From Altererythrobacter sp. CAU 1644 (GTDB taxonomy: Bacteria > Pseudomonadota > Alphaproteobacteria > Sphingomonadales > Sphingomonadaceae), in assembly GCF_029623755.1 (NCBI RefSeq), contig NZ_CP121106.1:1871001-1935000 (forward strand): a stretch of DNA of 64,000 nucleotides, read 5' to 3'. How positions within the stretch are numbered: position 1 is the first letter of the stretch; each line of letters opens with the position of its first letter. A program made the position numbers and the translations under genes. Positions 9,230 through 18,084 of the stretch are shown one piece after another. The notes beneath the pieces were generated by a model, which saw nothing but the letters and a program-made list of their open reading frames with translations, searched no databases and was not told the DNA's origin.

Positions 9230-9262
9230 GGGCCGTTTCCGCTTGGCGGGAGCGGCCCTTTT
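9230..9262 (+). terminator. Rho-independent terminator after dps
   Basis: A 12-bp stem starting GGGCCGTTTCCG (with two G-U type pairs), a five-base loop and a TTTT run, 27 bp after the dps stop codon and 15 bp before the pgl start. Confidence 0.8.
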
Positions 9263-9277
9263 GCTATCTGGTCGGTC

Positions 9278-9901
9278 ATGCCAAATGTAAACATGGTCGA
9301 AAGCGCGAACGCGGCTGCCGTTGCCGACTGGCTCGAGCAACGGCTGGCCCGTGCGCTGTCCGAAACCGAAGGCTCGGTGGCGATCACCGTCCCCGGCGGC
9401 TCGACGCCATTCCCGATTTTCGAAGAGCTGGTGCAGCGCGAGCTGGATTTCGCGCGCCTGCTGGTCTGGCCCGGAGACGACCGGATCGTGCCGGAAGACC
9501 ACCCGGCCTCCAATACCGGCAAAATCCGCGCGCTGTTCGAACAGGTCGGGGCCGAGGTCGTCACGCTGACCGAGATGGAACAGGTGCCGCACTTTGCCAT
9601 AGCCTGGCTGGGAATGGGCGCCGACGGACATATCGCCTCGCTCTTTCCCAACACCGATCCCAAATCGGACGATCCGCTCGCCATGCGGCGGCTGACGCCC
9701 GATCCGTTGCCGCCCGAAGCACCTTTCGATCGCATCACGCTGACGATGCCGAGCCTGCTGGCCAGCGACGAGATACTGTTCACGCTGGGCGGCTCGGCCG
9801 AAAAACGCGAACTGTTCGAAGCCGCCGCCCGCGACGAGAACGACCTGCCTATCGCCCGCTTCCTCGCCGCTTCGCGCCAACCGGTCACATGCTTCGCCTG
9901 A
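9278..9901 (+). CDS. pgl: 6-phosphogluconolactonase
   Basis: A 207-residue NagB/RpiA-like enzyme that hydrolyses 6-phosphogluconolactone in the oxidative pentose phosphate or Entner-Doudoroff route. Characteristic segments are 'ITVPGGSTPFPIFEEL', 'VWPGDDRIVP' and 'WLGMGADGHIASLFPNT'. The length is slightly short for the family (typically 220-260). It overlaps the following Nudix gene by 13 bp. Zwf and Edd are not in the window. Confidence 0.93.
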   Translation: MPNVNMVESANAAAVADWLEQRLARALSETEGSVAITVPGGSTPFPIFEELVQRELDFARLLVWPGDDRIVPEDHPASNTGKIRALFEQVGAEVVTLTEMEQVPHFAIAWLGMGADGHIASLFPNTDPKSDDPLAMRRLTPDPLPPEAPFDRITLTMPSLLASDEILFTLGGSAEKRELFEAAARDENDLPIARFLAASRQPVTCFA

Positions 9902-10368
9902 TTCCGCCGTCGCTGCACCGGGCGTTGTTTCGCATCGCCCATCGATTGCGGCATCGTTACCGCAGCTGGCGCAAGATTCCGCTCGCGGGCTGTTCGGTCA
10001 TCGTGACCGATCTCCACGGCGCAATCCTGCTGATCAGGCACAGCTACGGGCCGAGCGTGTGGTGCCTGCCCGGTGGAGGCATGGATCGCGGTGAAAGCCC
10101 GGAGCAGGCGGCTCGGCGCGAAGTCGAGGAGGAAACCGGCATCAGGCTCGGCAAGCTCACCTCCTTCGGCGTGATCGAGGAGCAAGTCTCGGGATCGCCG
10201 CACACTGCGCATCTGTTCGCAGGCATCGCGGATAGCAGGCCAGTTGCCGATGGGCGCGAGGTGGTGGAGGCGCGCTTCTTTCCGCCGCATTCGCTCCCCG
10301 AACCGCTTAGTGGGTATACCCGGTCGCGGCTGGCGATCTGGCGCGAGCGCAAGCTAGAGCAGCGATAG
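9889..10368 (+). CDS. Nudix hydrolase
   Basis: A 159-residue protein with a complete Nudix box G-x5-E-x7-REVEEETGI beginning at 'GGGMDRGESPEQ'. Such enzymes hydrolyse nucleoside diphosphates linked to another group; the substrate is not predictable. The basic N-terminus (about 35 residues) precedes the domain. It overlaps pgl, and its stop is 14 bp inside the convergent dinB 3' end. Confidence 0.9.
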   Translation: MLRLIPPSLHRALFRIAHRLRHRYRSWRKIPLAGCSVIVTDLHGAILLIRHSYGPSVWCLPGGGMDRGESPEQAARREVEEETGIRLGKLTSFGVIEEQVSGSPHTAHLFAGIADSRPVADGREVVEARFFPPHSLPEPLSGYTRSRLAIWRERKLEQR

Positions 10369-11469
10369 CTGTGGGTCGTCCCGCGCCGGGGCGTCGCTCT
10401 CGGTCCCTTCGAGTTTCGACAGGGTCAGGCCCATCAGCCTGATCGGCATCGGCAGGGGCAACGCCTCGTCGAGCAGCGCGCGCGACATCGCGGCAAACTC
10501 GGCCTTGCTGGCAACCGGATGATCGACCGTCTTGGCGCGCGTCATCGTCTGGAAGTCGGTATATTTCATCTTCAGCGTCACCGTCCGCCCTTTCGCCTCG
10601 GTCCGCTCGATACTGTCCCACACAATGTCGATGATGTTGTCGAGCGTCTCGCGCAGCGCCGGTCCGGACGAGATATCCTCGCTGAAGGTCCGCTCACCGC
10701 CGACCGACTTGCGGATGCGGTGCGCGCGGACCGGACGAAGGTCGATGCCCCGCGCGGCGCGATAGAGATAGTCGCCCATGCTGCCGAAATTGGTGCGGAG
10801 GAACTCGATGTCCTTGGCGGCCAGGTCGGCGCCGGTCTCGATCCCGAGCCGCGCCATCTTTTCCGCGCCCTTGGGCCCCACGCCGTGGAACCGGCGCACC
10901 GGCAGGCTGGCGACGAAATCCGCACCCTGTCCCGGGCGGATCACGCACATCCCGTCGGGCTTGTTCTGGTCGCTCGCCAGCTTGGCGAGGAACTTGTTGT
11001 ACGAAATGCCCGCGCTTGCGGTCAGCTTGGTCTTGGCCTTGATCTCCTGCCGGATCAGCTCGGCGATGCGGGTGGCCGAGCCGATCCCGAGCAGGTCTTC
11101 AGTAACGTCGAGATAGGCCTCGTCGAGGCTCAGCGGTTCAACATGCGGGGTGTAATGTTCGAAGATCTTGCGAATGGTGCGCGAGGCTTCCTTGTAGGCG
11201 TCGAAGCGGTGCCGCACGAAGATGAGATCGGGGCACAGCCGCTTGGCAGTGACCGAGGGCATGGCGCTGCGCACCCCGAACTTGCGCGCTTCATAGCTTG
11301 CCGCCGCGACCACGCCGCGCCCGCCCGAACCGCCGACCGCGACCGGCTTGCCGCGCAGTTCGGGATTATCGCGCTGTTCGACGCTGGCGAAGAAGGCGTC
11401 CATGTCGACATGGATGATCTTGCGCAGGCCCTGCGCCTCGTCACCCGCGTCCTGGTCGTCGCCGCTCAT
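10354..11469 (-). CDS. dinB: DNA polymerase IV (Y family)
   Basis: A translesion polymerase of about 371 residues. It has the palm motif 'IIHVDMDAFFASVEQRD', 'GVRSAMP', the catalytic 'PLSLDEAYLDVT' (D-E pair), and helix-hairpin-helix 'FHGVGPKGAEKMARLGI'. The C-terminal little-finger domain ends 'APARDDPQLSLL', a beta-clamp binding tail of the QLSLL type. ATG 11469 is preferred; an upstream codon at 11508 is possible. No LexA box was recognised upstream. Confidence 0.95.
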   Translation of the reverse strand: MSGDDQDAGDEAQGLRKIIHVDMDAFFASVEQRDNPELRGKPVAVGGSGGRGVVAAASYEARKFGVRSAMPSVTAKRLCPDLIFVRHRFDAYKEASRTIRKIFEHYTPHVEPLSLDEAYLDVTEDLLGIGSATRIAELIRQEIKAKTKLTASAGISYNKFLAKLASDQNKPDGMCVIRPGQGADFVASLPVRRFHGVGPKGAEKMARLGIETGADLAAKDIEFLRTNFGSMGDYLYRAARGIDLRPVRAHRIRKSVGGERTFSEDISSGPALRETLDNIIDIVWDSIERTEAKGRTVTLKMKYTDFQTMTRAKTVDHPVASKAEFAAMSRALLDEALPLPMPIRLMGLTLSKLEGTESDAPARDDPQLSLL

Positions 11470-11589
11470 GGGCGAATAATAGTCGCTGTCCTGCGCTAGC
11501 GGAACCACCAGTGGATCGAAGCGCTTTCACCCGTCACGGGAAAAACTTGCTTTCCAAGATGGGCCGTAGTGGCCAAGGACTTCGTGATC

Positions 11590-12846
11590 ATGGCCACCGC
11601 AACTGCAACCAAGCGCCCATTTGGCGAGACAGAGCTGATCGTGCTCATGGCGTCGCTTATGGCGTTGCAGGCGCTGGGCATCGATTCGATGCTGCCCGCG
11701 CTCGGTCATATCGGCGATGACCTGGGCGCGCTTGGCAACGATCGGCAATATGTCATCAGCTCCTATTTCCTCGGCGCGGGTATCGGCGCCTTCTTCCCGG
11801 GAGCATTCGCCGACCGTTTCGGGCGCCGTCCGGTGCTGTTCCTCGGCCTCGTTTCCTATGTGGTGTTGTCGCTCGCCTGCGCAATGGTGACCGAATACTG
11901 GATGCTGATCGGCCTCAGGATCGCACAGGGAATCCTGTGCGCGGGCCTCAGCGTCGTTCCCACCGCCATCGTGCGCGACCGGGTCGGTGGCGACCGCATG
12001 GCACGGATGATGAGCCTCATCATCATGATTTTCCTCGCGGTTCCGATCTTTGCCCCGGCGATCGGCCAGCTGGTGCTGATGGTCGCCGGGTGGCGCGAGA
12101 TCTTCGTCGTCATGGCGCTGCTCGCCATCGCGGTAGGTATCTGGACCTGGTTGCGGCTGCCCGAATCGCTGGCCGAGGAGAACGTGCAGGAAATCGACCC
12201 GCCGACCATCCTGCGCAACATGGGCAAGTCGCTCTCCAACCGCGTGTCGTTCGGCTATGTCGCGGGAAGCTCGCTGGTGTTCGGCTCGCTGTTCGGCTTC
12301 CTCAATTCAAGCCAGCAGTTGATCAGCGAGGCGTTCGGCGCGGGCGATTATTTCGCGCTGATCTTCGGTGCCTCGGTCTTCGGCATGGTGATCGCGAGCT
12401 TCACCAACTCGCGCATCGTCGAGCGGTTCGGCGCGCGCCGCGTAAGCCACACCGCGCTGCTGGGCTTCCTGCTGGTCAGCCTGGCGCAGCTGGCCTTCGC
12501 CGGTCCGGAGCAAACGCTGTGGACCTTCGTGCCGCTGCTGGCACTGTCGATGACCATGCTCGGTTTCGTCGGCGCCAACTTCAGCTCGATCGCGATGCAG
12601 CCGTTCCAGCAGATCGCGGGCGCCGCGTCATCGGCGCATATGAGCCTGCGCATGATCACGGGCGCGGTACTCGGCGCGGTGATCGGCCAGGCCTATGACG
12701 GCACCGCCGTCCCGCTGGCGATCGCCATGCTGCTATGTTCGCTGGTGAGCCTCGCGCTGGTGCTGTTCAGCGAGCGCGGTAAGCTGTTCCGTCGCCCGAG
12801 CGAGGCGCGACGCTATATGCTGCTGCACGATATCATGCGGCATTAG
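11590..12846 (+). CDS. MFS multidrug efflux transporter (Bcr/CflA-like, DHA1)
   Basis: A 418-residue twelve-helix transporter. The loop 2-3 motif 'GAFADRFGRRPVLFLG' matches MFS motif A, and 'MALQALGIDSMLPALGHIG' resembles the first helix of Bcr/CflA drug:proton antiporters. ATG 11590 follows AAGGA; a GTG at 11569 is possible. A single gene divergent from dinB. Confidence 0.9.
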   Translation: MATATATKRPFGETELIVLMASLMALQALGIDSMLPALGHIGDDLGALGNDRQYVISSYFLGAGIGAFFPGAFADRFGRRPVLFLGLVSYVVLSLACAMVTEYWMLIGLRIAQGILCAGLSVVPTAIVRDRVGGDRMARMMSLIIMIFLAVPIFAPAIGQLVLMVAGWREIFVVMALLAIAVGIWTWLRLPESLAEENVQEIDPPTILRNMGKSLSNRVSFGYVAGSSLVFGSLFGFLNSSQQLISEAFGAGDYFALIFGASVFGMVIASFTNSRIVERFGARRVSHTALLGFLLVSLAQLAFAGPEQTLWTFVPLLALSMTMLGFVGANFSSIAMQPFQQIAGAASSAHMSLRMITGAVLGAVIGQAYDGTAVPLAIAMLLCSLVSLALVLFSERGKLFRRPSEARRYMLLHDIMRH

Positions 12847-12897
12847 TCTGTTTGACCTCAGGCGCGGGCGGTCGCCCTTGCGGCCCTGCGGGCCGGA

Positions 12898-14448
12898 TCA
12901 AGGTTCGCTCTTGAGCTTTCGCCACGCGAGATCAGCAAATTCGCACAGCAGCGGCCGCGTGTCGCGCGGGTCGATGATGTCCTCGACATTGAAGCGCTCG
13001 GCGCTGCGGAAGGGCGAGGTGACCTTGTCGAGCCGCTCGCGAATGGCCGCCAGTTCGGCTTCCGGATCCTCGCTCGCCTCGAGCTCCGACTTGTAAGCCA
13101 CCTCGAGCCCGCCTGCGATCGGCAGGCTGCCCCAGTCGCCCGAGGGCCAGCAGAAGCGGTATTGGTAGGTCTCGGCATTGCTCATCGCGCTTCCGGCAAT
13201 GCCGTAGGCGCGGCGCAGCACCACCGAGGCGAGCGGCACCGTGGCCTTGTAGATCGCGTTCATCGCGTTGACGCCGTAGCGGATCGTCCCCGCCATCTCG
13301 GCCTCACGCCCGATCATGAAGCCGGGATTGTCGACCAGATGGACGATCGGCAAGCGGAACTGGTCCGCGAGCTTCACGAAGCGCTCGACTTTCTCGCTGG
13401 TCTTGGCCTCCCACGACCCGCCGAGGAAACTGGGATCGCTCGCTACCACCGCGACCGGCCAGCCGTCGAGCCGGGCGAGGGCGGTGATCGCAGCGCGGCC
13501 CCACATCTTGCCGATCTCGAACACGGTGCCGTGGTCGAACACCATGTCGAGGCAGCGGCGCATCGAATAGACCGCCTTGGGATCGCGCGGAACGAGGCTG
13601 AGCAGCGCCTCCTCGCGCCGATGGACCGGGTCGATGCAGTTCGAGCGGCGGGCGTGCTGGCCGACATGCTCGGGCATGAAGGAGAGGAAGTGGCGTGCGC
13701 GGGCGAAGGCCTCGGCCTCGCTGGCGACCTCGTCATCGACCACGCCGTTGCGGGTGTGGATGTCCGATCCGCCGAGGTCTTCTTTTGCCTGCTGGTGGTC
13801 GGTTGAGCCCTTGTAGCTTTCGCCAAGGCCATCGACCACCGCCGGTCCAGCGGCGAATATCTGCGACAGCCCGCGCACCATGATCGAGTAATGGCTGGCG
13901 ACCGTGCGGGCCGCGCCAAGCCCCGCCGTCGGACCGAGCGCCAGCGCCACGACCGGCACGGTGTCGAGGTTCTTCACCACGTCCGACCAGCCGGGAACGG
14001 CGGGGATATAGGTCGCGCCGATCTGCTCGAGCGTCTTGACGCTGCCACCGCCGCCGGTGCCGTCGATCATGCGGATCAGCGGCAGCTTGAGCTCGTGCGC
14101 CATCTTCTCGGCCTGCACCATCTTGCGGCTGATCCCGGCATCGGCCGCCCCGCCGCGAATGGTGAAATCGTCGGCGGTGGCGACCACCGGCCGCCCCTCG
14201 ATCAGTGCCTTGCCGAACAGGAACGGCGCGGGGAGGACGCTTTCGAGGTCGCCATCCTCGTTGTAGCTGCCCTTGCCGGCGATCTTGCCGATCTCGCGAA
14301 AGCTGCCCTCATCGACCAGCGCCGCGAGCCGTGCGCGGGCATCCATCTTGCCGCGGCCATGCTGGCGCGCGACCTTCTCCGGCCCGCCCATCGCCTCGGC
14401 GAGCGCTTCGCGCTTGCGCAGTTCCTCGAGTTCCTTGGCCCAGGTCAT
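12898..14448 (-). CDS. Acyl-CoA carboxylase carboxyltransferase (beta) subunit
   Basis: A 516-residue carboxyltransferase of the propionyl-/methylcrotonyl-CoA carboxylase type with two crotonase-like halves. 'RMIDGTGGGGSVKTLEQIG' and 'VDNPGFMIGREAE' mark the two oxyanion regions that bind acyl-CoA and carboxybiotin. The acyl substrate is unresolved. ATG 14448 overlaps the stop of the upstream membrane protein gene (ATGA). It works with the biotin carboxylase subunit encoded two genes upstream. Confidence 0.9.
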   Translation of the reverse strand: MTWAKELEELRKREALAEAMGGPEKVARQHGRGKMDARARLAALVDEGSFREIGKIAGKGSYNEDGDLESVLPAPFLFGKALIEGRPVVATADDFTIRGGAADAGISRKMVQAEKMAHELKLPLIRMIDGTGGGGSVKTLEQIGATYIPAVPGWSDVVKNLDTVPVVALALGPTAGLGAARTVASHYSIMVRGLSQIFAAGPAVVDGLGESYKGSTDHQQAKEDLGGSDIHTRNGVVDDEVASEAEAFARARHFLSFMPEHVGQHARRSNCIDPVHRREEALLSLVPRDPKAVYSMRRCLDMVFDHGTVFEIGKMWGRAAITALARLDGWPVAVVASDPSFLGGSWEAKTSEKVERFVKLADQFRLPIVHLVDNPGFMIGREAEMAGTIRYGVNAMNAIYKATVPLASVVLRRAYGIAGSAMSNAETYQYRFCWPSGDWGSLPIAGGLEVAYKSELEASEDPEAELAAIRERLDKVTSPFRSAERFNVEDIIDPRDTRPLLCEFADLAWRKLKSEP

Positions 14449-15032
14449 TCGGGAAGCAGTAGCGGACCCAACGCGGTCATCCAAACCGTCAGCGAAACGC
14501 CGACTCCGACGATCATCGCCAGCACAATGCGCCAGCCCAGCCGTGTGAACAGAAGCCAAAGAGCGGCGATCAGCGCGGCTACGCCAGCAAGCATGTTCGG
14601 AACATCCGGGATGCCCAAAGTAATGGCGATATGCGCTTCATCGGTGTGCTCAGGCCTACCGAGCACGTAAAGCAGCGCAATCGCACCTGCGCGCCAGAAA
14701 CAAGCGAGCGCCAGCGCGCCGCCAAAAATCGAATTGCGGGCGGCCAGCAAATACATGCCGACGGCCCCCATCAGGAAAGTGAGGGCCGGGCCAAACAGCG
14801 CGGATATGCCGACGCCGAAAATCGGTGCTATCGCCTCGGCCGCTTCGCGCTCGCCCTCCCGCAACATGATCCAGTATTGGCGCATCCCCTCGAACCCGCC
14901 CGAAGCATAGGACAGGGTGGGATTTGGGAGGTCATAGATCAGGTAGCCGACATAGTGTGCTGCCTCGTGGAGAACGAGGGTGAGGGGCATCAGAATCGCG
15001 GCCCATGCCGCTGCCTTCAGCCAGCTCGCCAC
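14445..15032 (-). CDS. Membrane protein with HExxH zinc-metallopeptidase-like motif
   Basis: A 195-residue integral membrane protein with about five helices. The first helix carries 'LVLHEAAHYVGYL', an HExxH motif (H22, E23, H26) like that of site-2-type M50 proteases. A possible third ligand lies in 'ITLGIPDVPNMLAG'; the canonical LDG motif is not seen. Its ATG is 5 bp from the alpha-subunit stop and its stop overlaps the beta-subunit start, so it is locked into the carboxylase operon. I do not recognise a named family. Confidence 0.75.
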   Translation of the reverse strand: MASWLKAAAWAAILMPLTLVLHEAAHYVGYLIYDLPNPTLSYASGGFEGMRQYWIMLREGEREAAEAIAPIFGVGISALFGPALTFLMGAVGMYLLAARNSIFGGALALACFWRAGAIALLYVLGRPEHTDEAHIAITLGIPDVPNMLAGVAALIAALWLLFTRLGWRIVLAMIVGVGVSLTVWMTALGPLLLPE

Positions 15033-15036
15033 CTAA

Positions 15037-16899
15037 TCAGTCCTCGTCCGAAGGTTCGATAACCGCCAAGACAGCCTCGACCTGGACCTGCGCTCCGGCA
15101 GTTGCCGCAAGATCGCGCACGGTGCCGTCAAACGGTGCGGTGAGGGCGTGTTCCATCTTCATCGCCTCGAGCACCATCAGCCGCTGGCCCGCGGTGACGC
15201 TGTCGCCATCCTTTACGTCGACCGCGATGACCTTGCCCGGCATGGGCGCGATGATGTCGCCGTCATGGGCATGGTGGCCACCCGCATCGCGTGAAGCGAG
15301 CGCGAACTCATGGGTCTCACCAGCCGAGAACATGACGACGCGGTCACCGTCACTGAAGCCGGAGGCGGGCAATGTCGGCCCTGACTGCATCAGGTCGACC
15401 GTGCGCCGCTCGCCTTTGTGCGCAAGCGACAGGACGAGGCGGGGTGAGGCGTTCAACCGAAGTCCCGCAAGTCCGTCGTCCTCAACTTCAGCCATGCCGA
15501 TCATTGCAGCCGTACGCCAATGCTCTTCGCCCGCTTCACCGGGGATCAGCGTGTCTTCGTTGCGGGCAATGAAGCCTGTGTCGAGATCGGCCTCGACGAA
15601 ATCGGGATGGGTAGAACAACGAAGCAGGAAAGCGGCGTTGGTCTTGACCGGCCAGACCTCGACCCCGGCGAGCATGGTCGCCAAGCCCTCGATGGCGTCG
15701 ATCCGGTCAGACCCGTGAGCGATTATCTTCGCAATCATCGGGTCGTAGTTTGGGCTGATGGCATCGCCTTCTTCGACCCCGGTTTCGATCCGGCCGTACT
15801 CCCCTAGGTCGAAATGGTGGAGGCGTCCGGTGCTCGGGAGAAACCCTGCGGCTGGATCCTCAGCATAAAGCCGCGCTTCGATGGCCCAGCCATTTATGCT
15901 CAGCTCCTCCTGCCGCAGCGGGATCGGCTCGCCGCTCGCGACGCGCAGCTGCCATTCCACCAGATCGACCCCGGTGATCTCCTCGGTCACAGGGTGCTCG
16001 ACCTGGAGGCGGGTGTTCATTTCCATGAAGAAGATGCGGTCGGCGCGCAGGCCTTCGCTGGCATCGGCGATGAATTCGATCGTGCCTGCGCCCTCGTAAT
16101 CGACCGCCTTGGCGGCGCGCACGGCGGCAGCGCAGATTTCTTCGCGCGTGGCCTCGTCCATGCCGGGGGCGGGGGCTTCCTCGATCACCTTCTGGTGGCG
16201 GCGCTGGAGCGAGCAGTCGCGTTCGAACAGGTGGACGACATTGCCGTGGCTGTCGCCGAAGACCTGCACTTCGATATGGCGGGGCGAGGTGATCCACTTT
16301 TCCAGCAGCACCTCGTCATTGGAGAAGCTCGCCTTGGCCTCGCGCCTACAGCTTTCGAGGTCGGCCTCGAAGTTCTCAGGCGCATCGACCTTGCGCATGC
16401 CCTTGCCGCCGCCGCCCGCGACCGCCTTGATCAGCACCGGATAGCCGATCGTGTCGGCCTCTTTCTTGAGGCGTTCGACCGACTGGTCTTCGCCCAGATA
16501 GCCCGGCGTCACCGGCACCCCGGCGGCGATCATGCGTTCCTTGGCCGCATCCTTGAGGCCCATCGCTTCGATGCTTTCGGGCTTGGGGCCGACCCAGATC
16601 AGCCCCGCGTCGATTACCGCCCGCGCGAAGCCTGCGTTTTCCGCCAAGAAGCCGTAGCCCGGATGGATCGCCTCGGCGCCGGTTTCCTTGGCAGCCGCGA
16701 TGATCTTCTCGCCCACGAGATAGCTCTCGGCAGCGGGCGAGGGGCCGATATGCACCGCCTCGTCGGCGCTGCGCACGTGCAGCGCCTTGGCGTCAGCGTC
16801 CGAGTAGACCGCGACGGTGGCGATCCCCATCTCGCCCGCGGTGCGGATAATGCGGCAGGCAATCTCGCCGCGATTGGCAATCAAGAGCTTTGAAATCAT
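15037..16899 (-). CDS. Acyl-CoA carboxylase alpha subunit (biotin carboxylase plus biotin carrier)
   Basis: A 620-residue two-domain protein. The ATP-grasp biotin carboxylase occupies about residues 1-450 ('KLLIANRGEIACRIIRTA', 'VAGGGGKGMRKV', 'FMEMNTRLQVEHPVTEEITG'). The biotinyl domain at the C-terminus has the lysine motif 'VLEAMKMEHALTAPFDG'. It carboxylates biotin and hands CO2 to the beta subunit. Propionyl- or methylcrotonyl-CoA are the likely substrates by family; no mutase or leucine-pathway neighbours help decide. First gene of a three-gene operon. Confidence 0.93.
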   Translation of the reverse strand: MISKLLIANRGEIACRIIRTAGEMGIATVAVYSDADAKALHVRSADEAVHIGPSPAAESYLVGEKIIAAAKETGAEAIHPGYGFLAENAGFARAVIDAGLIWVGPKPESIEAMGLKDAAKERMIAAGVPVTPGYLGEDQSVERLKKEADTIGYPVLIKAVAGGGGKGMRKVDAPENFEADLESCRREAKASFSNDEVLLEKWITSPRHIEVQVFGDSHGNVVHLFERDCSLQRRHQKVIEEAPAPGMDEATREEICAAAVRAAKAVDYEGAGTIEFIADASEGLRADRIFFMEMNTRLQVEHPVTEEITGVDLVEWQLRVASGEPIPLRQEELSINGWAIEARLYAEDPAAGFLPSTGRLHHFDLGEYGRIETGVEEGDAISPNYDPMIAKIIAHGSDRIDAIEGLATMLAGVEVWPVKTNAAFLLRCSTHPDFVEADLDTGFIARNEDTLIPGEAGEEHWRTAAMIGMAEVEDDGLAGLRLNASPRLVLSLAHKGERRTVDLMQSGPTLPASGFSDGDRVVMFSAGETHEFALASRDAGGHHAHDGDIIAPMPGKVIAVDVKDGDSVTAGQRLMVLEAMKMEHALTAPFDGTVRDLAATAGAQVQVEAVLAVIEPSDED

Positions 16900-16922
16900 C
16901 TGCGCGGGTTAGCCCCAGCTTC

Positions 16923-16988
16923 CGTTCGTGTCGAGCGCAGTCGAGACACGGGCGCGCCTTCGCCTCTCGACCAAGCTCGAGGCGAACG
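16923..16988. repeat. REP-like imperfect inverted repeat between carboxylase and crtB
   Basis: Two 24-bp arms beginning CGTTCG and containing TCGAGC and GTCGAGA pair with five mismatches around an 18-bp spacer. They lie in the 95-bp gap downstream of crtB and upstream of the carboxylase operon. The GTCGAG-rich arms look like the small dispersed hairpin repeats common in sphingomonad genomes. It may act as a transcription or mRNA-stability element. Confidence 0.6.
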
Positions 16989-16994
16989 AGGTTG

Positions 16995-18083
16995 CTATTC
17001 CTCGTCGGGCAATGGCTTGAAATCAGGCTCGGGGATTGGGCCCGCCATCCGCACCTCGATCAGTATGTCGGCGCGGGTCCATTCGGGCATCTCATCGGGC
17101 GGGATCGGGTTGTTGCGCAGCGCCTCGAAGAAAGAGGCGGCGATGATCCGCAATTTTTCGAAGCGCGAGACAACCACGCGATGGTTCCAGGCATCGCGCC
17201 CCAGGCGCCGCACTTCGTAGCCGATCGCGCCATAGATATTGGCGGCGGAAAGCACCGCCCAACGGCTGCGGAAGGGCAGGCCGACCGTGCCCAGCTTGGC
17301 CGCCCGCAGGTGCTTGTCCATCTTGAGCACCAGCCGATTGGCGAGTTCCGCGACCTCCCAGCGGTGATGCGGCTTCATCAGCTGGCCGGGCTCGATGTCC
17401 TCTTCCGCCAGCCACTCCATCGGCAGGTAGCAGCGGTCGGCGGCGTCATCCTCGTCGAGATCGCGCGCGATATTGGCGAGCTGGAAGGCTAGCCCGAGGT
17501 CGCAGGCCCGGTCGAGCGTGGCGGAATCGTCCTTCGGCACGCCCATCACCCGCGCCATCATCACGCCGACCGCGCCGGCGACGTGGTAGCAGTAACGCGC
17601 AAGGTCCTTCTCGCCGCGTGGCCGCCATCCGGCCGCGTCGAGTTCGAACCCGGCGATCACATCATCCGCCATCTCCATCGTCAGGCCGCATTCGCTGGCG
17701 ACCTGGCCGAAGGCGTCGAAGCCGACATCGGCGGTCGGTTCGCCATCGAGCGCGCGGCGGGTGAGCGCGCGGATGGCCTTCACCCGTCCGGAAATACCGC
17801 TCTGGTCGCCCAGTTCGCCGCCCAGGGTCTGCCCGTCGGCGATGTCGTCACAGCGGCGGCACCAGGCATAGAGCAGCCACACCCGCTCGCGCGTTGCGCG
17901 GTCGAACAGCCAGGAGGCGGCGGCAAAGCTCTTCGAGCCCTGCGCGATCATGTCGTAGCTCTTGGCGACCAGGGGTTCGCGATAGCGACCGCCGCCCGCG
18001 CTGCGCATGGTCGGGCGCAGGATACGCGATGGCGCCAGCATGCGCGGCACGACCTTGCGGGGAGGGCGCGGCGCGCTGTCCAA
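16995..18083 (-). CDS. crtB: Phytoene synthase
   Basis: A 362-residue trans-isoprenyl synthase that joins two GGPP to phytoene. Both aspartate-rich motifs are present: 'RRCDDIAD' and 'NIARDLDEDDAADRCYLP'; 'GSKSFAAASWLFD' is the usual N-terminal substrate segment. The TTG at 18083 gives the longest frame next to the LOG gene stop; ATG 18041 or 18005 are real alternatives because family members often start just before the GSKSF segment. Last gene of crtY-crtI-LOG-crtB. Confidence 0.95.
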   Translation of the reverse strand: MDSAPRPPRKVVPRMLAPSRILRPTMRSAGGGRYREPLVAKSYDMIAQGSKSFAAASWLFDRATRERVWLLYAWCRRCDDIADGQTLGGELGDQSGISGRVKAIRALTRRALDGEPTADVGFDAFGQVASECGLTMEMADDVIAGFELDAAGWRPRGEKDLARYCYHVAGAVGVMMARVMGVPKDDSATLDRACDLGLAFQLANIARDLDEDDAADRCYLPMEWLAEEDIEPGQLMKPHHRWEVAELANRLVLKMDKHLRAAKLGTVGLPFRSRWAVLSAANIYGAIGYEVRRLGRDAWNHRVVVSRFEKLRIIAASFFEALRNNPIPPDEMPEWTRADILIEVRMAGPIPEPDFKPLPDEE

Positions 18084-18084
18084 G

